From contig JAJQGZ010000036.1 of NCBI GenBank assembly GCA_021200075.1, positions 1 through 12,177 on the forward strand: 12,177 nucleotides of DNA. Direction: 5' to 3'. A model generated the notes under the pieces. That model worked only from the letters and a program-made list of their open reading frames with translations, was not told where the DNA came from and did no database searches. The translations under genes were made by a program, and so were the position numbers. Origin of the DNA: Clostridiales bacterium (GTDB lineage Bacteria > Bacillota > Clostridia > Oscillospirales > Acutalibacteraceae). Shown here in pieces: positions 6,758 through 12,177 of this stretch. Numbering within the stretch: the first letter of the stretch is position 1; the number at the start of each line of letters is the position of its first letter.

Positions 6758-8150
6758 ATGGTTTTTAGTTCGCAAATATTTTTATTTATATTTCTGCCTG
6801 TTGTCTTTATTCTTTATTCGGTAATCCCGAATTTGAAGGCGAGAAATTTTATATTGGTAATATTCAGCCTTATTTTTTACGCATATGGCGAACCGTATGC
6901 AGTTATCTTAATGGTTATCTCTGTAATAGTAAACCACTTCAGCGCCGTTATTATCAGTAAATGTAAGCATCCAAAGGGCGTACTTATGCCTAATATAATT
7001 TTTAATGTGGGCGTTCTTTTTGTTTTTAAATATTTGAGCTGGATTGTAAACCTTATAACCGGAAAGGAAACGCTGAGTATTACCCTGCCGATAGGCATAT
7101 CGTTTTTCACCTTTCAATGTATGTCGTATGTTATTGATGTTTACAGAAATCCCGAATCTGTGCAGAAAAATTTGCTCAATACCACATTATATATATCATT
7201 CTTTCCACAGCTTATTGCAGGGCCGATTGTAAAATATCACGATATAGAAAAGCAAATTGCAGATGGAAAGCAAGATATTGATAAAATCATCTACGGTATC
7301 GAACGCTTCGTAATCGGATTATTTAAAAAAAGCAGTTATTTCCGACACTATGGCAGTTATCGCCGACTTTTCATTTAACAATGACGATACCAACTCGCTT
7401 TCCGCATTTTGCGTTGCAATAAGCGCCGTGTGCTATATGCTTCAAATATATTTTGATTTCAGCGGTTACAGCGATATGGCAATAGGACTCGGCAAAATGT
7501 TCGGATTTGATTTTAACAAAAACTTTAACCTGCCGTACTCATCGTCAAGTATTAAAGAATTTTGGAGAAGATGGCACATTTCGCTTTCCACCTGGTTTAA
7601 GGAATATGTCTACATTCCACTCGGCGGAAACAGAAAAGGCAAAGCAAGAACCTGTATAAACAAAATTATCGTATTTGCATTGACCGGAATTTGGCACGGT
7701 GCAAATTTCACATTCCTTGTATGGGGACTTTTGCATGGGTTCTTTTTAATGCTGGAGGAAACAAAGTTCTCGTCATTCCTGAAAAAGAGAAAATTCCTGT
7801 CTCACATCTATGTTTTGGCAGTTGTTTGTGTAACATTTATAATTTTCAGAGCCGATAATTTATCCCACGCTTTCAGTCTGATAAGCAGGCTTTTTACAGG
7901 CTACGGTTCATCGTTTGCAGACTCAAACGCTTCGCTTATTTCTCAGCTTTCTCCGCTTGTAATCTGCGTTTTCGCTTTAGCCGTTATGATGTGTTCGCCG
8001 ACATTCAAGAAATCGGCGTTAAAAATCAAAACAAAATTACCTCGACTGTATAAACCTACCTGCTTAATAACAGTAGGCATTATGTTGATATTCAGCTTGA
8101 TTACGGTAGTGACAAGCGATTACAACCCGTTTATATATTTTCAGTTTTAA
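6758..8150 (+). pseudogene. AlgI-like MBOAT O-acyltransferase, one-base frameshift
   Basis: Multi-pass membrane protein that passes acyl, usually acetyl, groups across the membrane for O-acylation of an extracellular polymer, as AlgI does for alginate and DltB for teichoic acid D-alanylation. Seen: an AlgI-type start MVFSSQIFLFIFLPVVFILY, many hydrophobic helices, FFPQLIAGPIVKY (148-160), then FWRRWHISLSTWFKEYVYIPLG with His273, and the MBOAT active-site motif GIWHGANF with His313. The first frame stops at 7376-7378. In the A7 run at 7325-7331 one A too many shifts the frame; removing it joins GLFKK to AVISDTMAVIADF and gives one 463-residue protein, the normal AlgI size. No strong Shine-Dalgarno sequence precedes the ATG, but the start matches the family. 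It overlaps the ribosome-binding region of its DHHW partner. Which polymer is modified is unknown. Confidence 0.88.
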
Positions 8151-8165
8151 AGGAGGAGAATAAAA

Positions 8166-9619
8166 TTGAAATTTTTAAAGATTTCCATATGTACGGTTTT
8201 TTCGCTTTGCTGCTGATTCCGACAATCTCATTTTTCTCCGCAAGTGAAAATACACAGCAGGCACTCCCCTCATTAGTCGGTGACGACGGGAAAATCAACA
8301 CGGACTTTTCCGATGAATGTGAAGAATATTTCAGTGAAAATTTACCTGTAAGGGATTCGATTATAACAATCAATAACTTTATTAAAAGCAATATTTTTAA
8401 ATCGGAAACATCGAATGTTATCACCGGCAGCGACGATTACCTGTTTTACAGCGATACCGCAAACGATTATTTAAAAACGGATACAATAAGCGACCGTGAA
8501 GCATATTGCATATGCAAAACAATTTCCCTGATTAATGAATACTGCGAAAACAACGGCGTTGAATTTACATTTGTAATTGCGCCGAATAAGAATACGGTTT
8601 TATCAAACAAAATGCCGTATAATTTTATCTCAACGGATAATAAATCAAATACAGAAATGATTCAAAGCAGACTACAAAAATTGTCCGTTAATTATATTGA
8701 ACTGACAGATATTTTAAATGAAGATTTATATTTAAAAAACGATTCCCATTGGAACAACATCGGCGGTTACCGTGCGTTTGAAAAGATTATTGAAGCGTCA
8801 TCAAAAGTGACTGCGCCGAATATATCGAAAGCTTGATTAATGAAAATCCGTTTTATGCCGTCGATGACTGGAGCGGAGACCTCGGTGCAATGCTTTTATC
8901 CGAGTATTGAAACATACTCTACGCAATATTACACAGACGCTTTTAAAGATATTGCCGAGAATATAAATATAAGAATAAGAGGTTCAACAACCTCCGATAC
9001 ATTTGAATTAATGGAAACCATTATAAAAAATCCGGATGAAAATTATTCGGAAATCACCGCAAGAAGTAATTTTGATTACGCAAGCGAAGATTTATTTATG
9101 CTTAGGGATTCTTTTGCAAGAGCAATGTTCCCGTACTTTGCAAGCGTTTACGATAAAAGCGTTTTTGTAAAAAGCTGCTCGTATGACGCATATGTTTATC
9201 CGATTGAGGATTACAGCAATTTCCTGTTTGAAACAGTTGAAAGAAATCTTACCGATATATTGGAAACAGAACAAAAAATCACCGCTCCGGTAAGAGAAGC
9301 GGTAAATATAGAAAACGATGTTTCAAATGATACATCAAACGGCAGTTCTTTCAATTTTTCCGATGAGTACAGCGATTATTTGTATATAGACGGAACAATT
9401 GACAGTAAAATGATTGATGCAAACAGTGATATTTATGTCGTTATTAATGACGCATCAGGCTCATCTGTTGTTTACGAAGCATTCCCAGGTGGATATGAAG
9501 AATCCACCGACACATACCAATATTATTTGACCGTTGACAACCTTGAAAGCGGCGAATATACGGCATATACAGTAGTTAATAGTACCGCTGTAGCAAGCGG
9601 AGAAATTAATATAAAATAA
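8166..9619 (+). pseudogene. DHHW/AlgX-like SGNH acyltransferase partner of the MBOAT protein, three one-base indels
   Basis: Extracytoplasmic, membrane-anchored protein that likely takes the acyl group exported by the MBOAT protein and places it on a surface polymer. Start: TTG at 8166 with AGGAGGAG at 8151-8158. The reading begins MKFLKISICTV and joins the visible frame (FFALLLIPTISFFSA, signal anchor) if one T is restored to the T6 run at 8197-8202. Restoring one A to the A4 run at 8803-8806 opens SDCAEYIES to the NPFYAVDDWSGDLGAML segment, and removing one T at 8907-8908 returns to ETYSTQYYTDAF. The corrected protein has 484 residues with DSHW (193-196, Asp/His of the SGNH-type site) and RDSF (314-317, likely nucleophile Ser316). 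Residues about 395-484 form an extra beta-rich domain. An apparent new start at 8840 is an out-of-frame artefact. Confidence 0.85.
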
Positions 9620-9640
9620 TAAATGAAAGAGGTTATCAAA

Positions 9641-10318
9641 ATGAACAAATTTTTAAAAAGAACAACGGCTTTACTTATGTCGATTGTGATAAGCGCATCA
9701 CTGCTTACGGCTTGCTCATCGGCTAAAGATAAAACAGAGACCGAAAGTACAACCGAAACAACGCAAAGCACGACTGAAACCACAACCGAGACAACAACCG
9801 AAACTACAACCGAGACTACAACTAAAGAAACTACCGAAACAACTACCGAAGAAACAACTTCCACTACCAAAAAGGAAACGACAACTTCAAAAGAATCGGT
9901 TAAAAACGCTGTTTTTGCGCTTTCATATAAAGACGAAACAATCAAGCCGAACGACGATATGAAAACGGTGCTTGACAAAATAGGAAGCCCATCATCAAGC
10001 CCGATTGAATCACAAAGCTGTATGGACATCGGAACTGACTATATATACTCTTATTCGGGCTTTGAACTGGAATCCTTTGAAGATGAGGACGGAAATGAAA
10101 CTCTGATAAGAATTTATATTACATCGAGCAAGGTTGAAACGGCGCTCGGCGTAAAGGCTGGAATGAAAATATCAACCGCCATTGACAAATGCGATGTTAA
10201 ATTCACCGATGAAGACGGCTTATATGTTTACAAAAAAAGCGACTATTCAATATCTCTTTGGGAAGATGACGGCAAGGTAGATTCAATAGAGATTATCTCA
10301 ACAAAATACTGCGGTTAA
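9641..10318 (+). CDS. Lipoprotein with Thr/Glu-rich linker and a C-terminal domain of unknown function
   Basis: A 225-residue surface lipoprotein. Seen: MNKFLKRTTALLMSIVISAS then the lipobox LLTAC, so the mature protein starts at the lipidated Cys25. A 65-residue linker of ETTT-type repeats follows, then a folded domain (about 90-225) containing DMKTVLDKIGSP and GVKAGMKISTAIDKCD. These two helix segments have the G-x-x-x-x-s-x-x-x-I/L pattern found twice in BamE/SmpA-like or PepSY-like small domains; this resemblance is weak and I assign no function. The ATG at 9641 is chosen because AAAGAGG lies 8 nt upstream and it puts the signal peptide at the very N-terminus; an in-frame ATG at 9623 lacks such a site. 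It begins 21 nt after the DHHW gene, so it is probably in the same operon. The gene is intact. Confidence 0.85.
   Translation: MNKFLKRTTALLMSIVISASLLTACSSAKDKTETESTTETTQSTTETTTETTTETTTETTTKETTETTTEETTSTTKKETTTSKESVKNAVFALSYKDETIKPNDDMKTVLDKIGSPSSSPIESQSCMDIGTDYIYSYSGFELESFEDEDGNETLIRIYITSSKVETALGVKAGMKISTAIDKCDVKFTDEDGLYVYKKSDYSISLWEDDGKVDSIEIISTKYCG
9776..9823 (+). repeat. Four 12-bp repeats coding ETTT in the lipoprotein linker
   Basis: The units GAAACCACAACC, GAGACAACAACC, GAAACTACAACC and GAGACTACAACT are consecutive and in frame. Less regular ETT/KETT/EETT units extend the low-complexity stretch to about 9735-9890. Synonymous changes between units argue for an old, selected spacer, although such a tract could also vary in length between strains. 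Confidence 0.8.
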
Positions 10319-10348
10319 GTTAAAATTATTTAAAGAGGCGAATATCTT

Positions 10349-11978
10349 ATGAAAAAATCATTATGTGCATTTGTTTTTGTATTAACACTTTTAAGCTGTG
10401 TTTTTGCGTTCGGAGCTGTTGACGCTTTTACACAGGAAACCACACAGGAAACGACACAAGAGACTACGGTTGTCCAAACCGTAAACAATTTAGCTGTTAC
10501 TTCAAGCGATGCGCAATCAATTGCATTATCATGGAGCTCGGTTGAAAACGCAAACGGTTATGAAGTATACAATGTATCAGACGGCAACTATACGCTTATA
10601 GGAGACACTGCCGAGTGCGGATACACCGCATCATCGCTCACAAGCGGTACTCTTTACAGCTTTTCCGTCAGAGCGTATTCCGATACAGACAGCGGAGAAA
10701 AGAATTACGGAAGCTACAGTGAAACAGTAACTTATATCACAACTCCGTCACAGGTAAATATTGAATCCGTTACACCTAAAGTAACTACCTTTACAGTTAA
10801 ATATACTGCTGTAAACTGTACGGGCTACGAGCTTCAATATACATCTAAAGACCCTGAATATTCACAGGGAGACCATAATTCAACTATTATTTCTTCAAGC
10901 TCAACTTCACAAAAAAATACCGGTTTAACAGCAGCAAAAGATTACTATGTACGCATAAGAGCATATGTGATTGTGGACGGTGTCCAAACCAACGGAGAAT
11001 GGAGCATTATCAAAAAACAATGCACAACGCCCGAAAAAGTTAAAATATCCTCGATAAGCACCCCGTCGGAAAAGTCCGTTAAAGTAAACTGGGGAAAAAA
11101 TCCTGCACAGGGTATCAAATTGAATGTGCGACAAACAGCAAATTCACAAAAAATGTAAAAACCGTAAAGGTTAAAGACAAAGCGACGCTTAATAAAACCA
11201 TTTCAAAATTAAAAACGGGCAAAACATATTATGTTCGTGTAAGAGCGTATAAGGAATGCGGCGGCAAAAATTATTACGGCTCTTGGTCTTCGGCAAAAAA
11301 AGCAGAAGATTTACAGTGCAAAAAAGATAACAGTCGGCACTACCTTAAGAAAATCCGATTCCTGGAGTTCAGATTCACTTGCAACCGTTAAAAGCAGTGC
11401 AACGGTACGAATTATAAGCAGCTCGGGACGGTGGTACAAGGTACTCTACAATGATGAAATAGGATATATTTATAACCTTGCATTCAAGCCATCAGGAAGC
11501 AGTAATCTCTCCCGTTCAAGCGTAATATCAAGCAATTACAAAATATACCTTGACGATATTCTGTTTAGAATAGGAACATCTCAAAGCGCAATCTTCAACT
11601 ATGTTTGCAGTAATATGAGCTATTCATACGGCAAGCTTTCCTCCGCTCAAAGGAGTGCAAATATCCATTCGTTTTCCGCCGTTAAGAGCCACGAGGGTAT
11701 ACTTGTAAGCGTAGCGCTCACAAGAAGAGGCGGTATTTGCTATAATTTTGCGGCGCTTACAAAAAACGCTTTACGAAAGAGCCGGTTATGATGTTCGTTA
11801 TATTACGGGAAGAAACAAGAACGGTTCGCATTGTTGGGTGCTTATAAAAACAGCAAACGGATATCGTCACATTGACACAGTAAGAAGAGCTTACTGCTAT
11901 ACTGACAGCGGTATGCATTCGTTGTCAAGAACAAGCGACTTCAGCTGGAACAGATCAAGCTACCCTGCTTGCAGATAA
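10349..11978 (+). pseudogene. Secreted fibronectin III - SH3-like - transglutaminase-like protein, three one-base indels
   Basis: Secreted, probably wall-associated. The start at 10349 has TAAAGAGG at 10331-10338. A signal peptide (1 to about 26, AFGAVDA) leads to a QETT linker, three fibronectin III domains (about 42-131, 133-226, 229-322), an SH3-like domain (about 327-375, with RWYKVLYNDEIGYI) and a transglutaminase-like domain (about 390-542) with Cys464 in GGICYNF, His494 in GSHCWVLI and Asp509 in RHIDTV. This Cys-His-Asp triad can support cross-linking or, more often in bacteria, proteolysis. Lesions: one base missing near the G3 run at 11110-11112, one A extra in the A6 run at 11320-11325, and one A extra in the A6 run at 11761-11766. 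Correcting all three gives a single 542-residue frame ending in TAA. The visible stops at 11156 and in the later frames are false. Confidence 0.85.
10433..10468 (+). repeat. Three 12-bp repeats coding QETT after the signal peptide
   Basis: CAGGAAACCACA, CAGGAAACGACA and CAAGAGACTACG encode QETT three times, directly after the predicted signal-peptide cleavage site. It is a short version of the Thr/Glu spacers in the lipoprotein and the membrane protein. Confidence 0.7.
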
Positions 11979-12007
11979 ATATAAGACATAAATATAGGTG
12001 AAAAATT

Positions 12008-12177
12008 ATAAAAAAATCATTATACATTACATTATTTTCGGTAGCGTTTATGATGTCAATTTTTGCCGGAAGCACCATACTTTCCTATGCGCAGGACACA
12101 GCGGATATAAGCGTTCAAAATGTGAGCGGCTTATCGGTTTCGTCAAACGGTACAAAATCAATATCACTGACTTGGAA
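12008..12177 (+). CDS. Start of a tandem paralogue of the secreted fibronectin III protein (cut by window end)
   Basis: Only the first 56 codons are present. The frame from 12008 reads (I/M)KKSLYITLFSVAFMMSIF, then GSTILSYAQDTADI, a signal peptide with a likely cut after SYA, followed by VQNVSGLSVSSNGTKSISLTW, the start of a fibronectin III domain. It matches the upstream gene in layout (MKKSLCAFVF signal peptide, then VNNLAVTSSDAQSIALSW). The start codon reads ATA where the upstream gene has ATG in almost the same context (TTATGAAAAAATCATTAT against TTATAAAAAAATCATTAT), with AGGTG about 8 nt upstream. ATA is either a substitution or error, or a rare start. The in-frame ATG at 12050 would remove the charged start of the signal peptide. 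The downstream domains cannot be seen. Confidence 0.65.
   Translation, partial: MKKSLYITLFSVAFMMSIFAGSTILSYAQDTADISVQNVSGLSVSSNGTKSISLTW

Noticed and set aside
7325..7331. Programmed -1 frameshifting at an A AAA AAA G heptamer in the MBOAT gene
   Set aside because: The heptamer is a classic -1 slippery site, but joining the two halves needs the ribosome to skip one base (+1), or one A fewer in the DNA. A -1 slip would not enter the correct frame.
8840..8920. Separate gene beginning at ATG 8840
   Set aside because: The first 20 or so residues are an out-of-frame reading of the DHHW protein, whose true frame here encodes INENPFYAVDDWSGDLGAM; the rest is the C-terminal half of that protein.
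9735..9890. CRISPR-like or intergenic tandem repeat array
   Set aside because: The repeats are in frame, have no spacers, vary at synonymous positions and code for a Thr/Glu linker.
11748..11978. Independent small gene of 76 residues at 11748
   Set aside because: It is the last part of the transglutaminase-like domain, holding its His and Asp, displaced by an extra A at 11761-11766.

Overview
The window looks like a chromosomal piece of a spore-forming, Gram-positive Clostridia bacterium, probably a gut member of the Ruminococcaceae/Oscillospiraceae type. The grounds are a SpoIIID sporulation regulator, an S-box (SAM-I) riboswitch in front of metK, consensus SigA promoters, moderately AT-rich DNA, and secreted proteins with Thr/Glu-rich linkers. 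No rRNA, tRNA, CRISPR array, transposase, phage gene or replication origin was found.

Left part (1-4930) is housekeeping. A long-form PRPP synthetase is followed 4 nt later by a bitopic membrane protein with a lipocalin-like outer domain, and the pair ends at a terminator. Next come spoIIID (TTG start, one-base frameshift) and proC. proC converges on metK (minus strand) across a bidirectional terminator. The metK leader is very clear: consensus promoter, 5'-end hairpin, SAM-I aptamer, intrinsic terminator, ribosome-binding site, gene. A separate plus-strand promoter fires away from it into the next gene.

Middle (4930-6494) is one 520-codon gene: an NAD(P)-binding short-chain epimerase/dehydratase fused to a C-terminal part with a four-cysteine zinc ribbon. 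It is split by a single in-frame TGA where Trp is the likely residue.

Right part (6758-12177) is a plus-strand envelope cluster: an AlgI-like MBOAT O-acyltransferase, a DHHW/AlgX-like SGNH partner, a lipoprotein with a Thr/Glu linker, a secreted protein with three fibronectin III domains, an SH3-like domain and a transglutaminase-like Cys-His-Asp domain, and the start of a tandem paralogue of that last protein. The likely theme is acylation of a surface polymer outside the membrane plus wall-associated secreted proteins. This is inferred from families and adjacency.

The dominant oddity is sequence breakage. I count eight single-base indels, most in homopolymer runs, plus two G-to-A-type substitutions (one nonsense, one ATG-to-ATA start). 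They hit spoIIID, the epimerase, MBOAT, DHHW, the transglutaminase protein and its paralogue. When each indel is corrected, every gene becomes one open frame of family-typical length (89, 463, 484 and 542 residues). Sequencing or assembly error is therefore the leading explanation, with true gene decay second. I annotate each broken gene as one unit and give the lesion positions.
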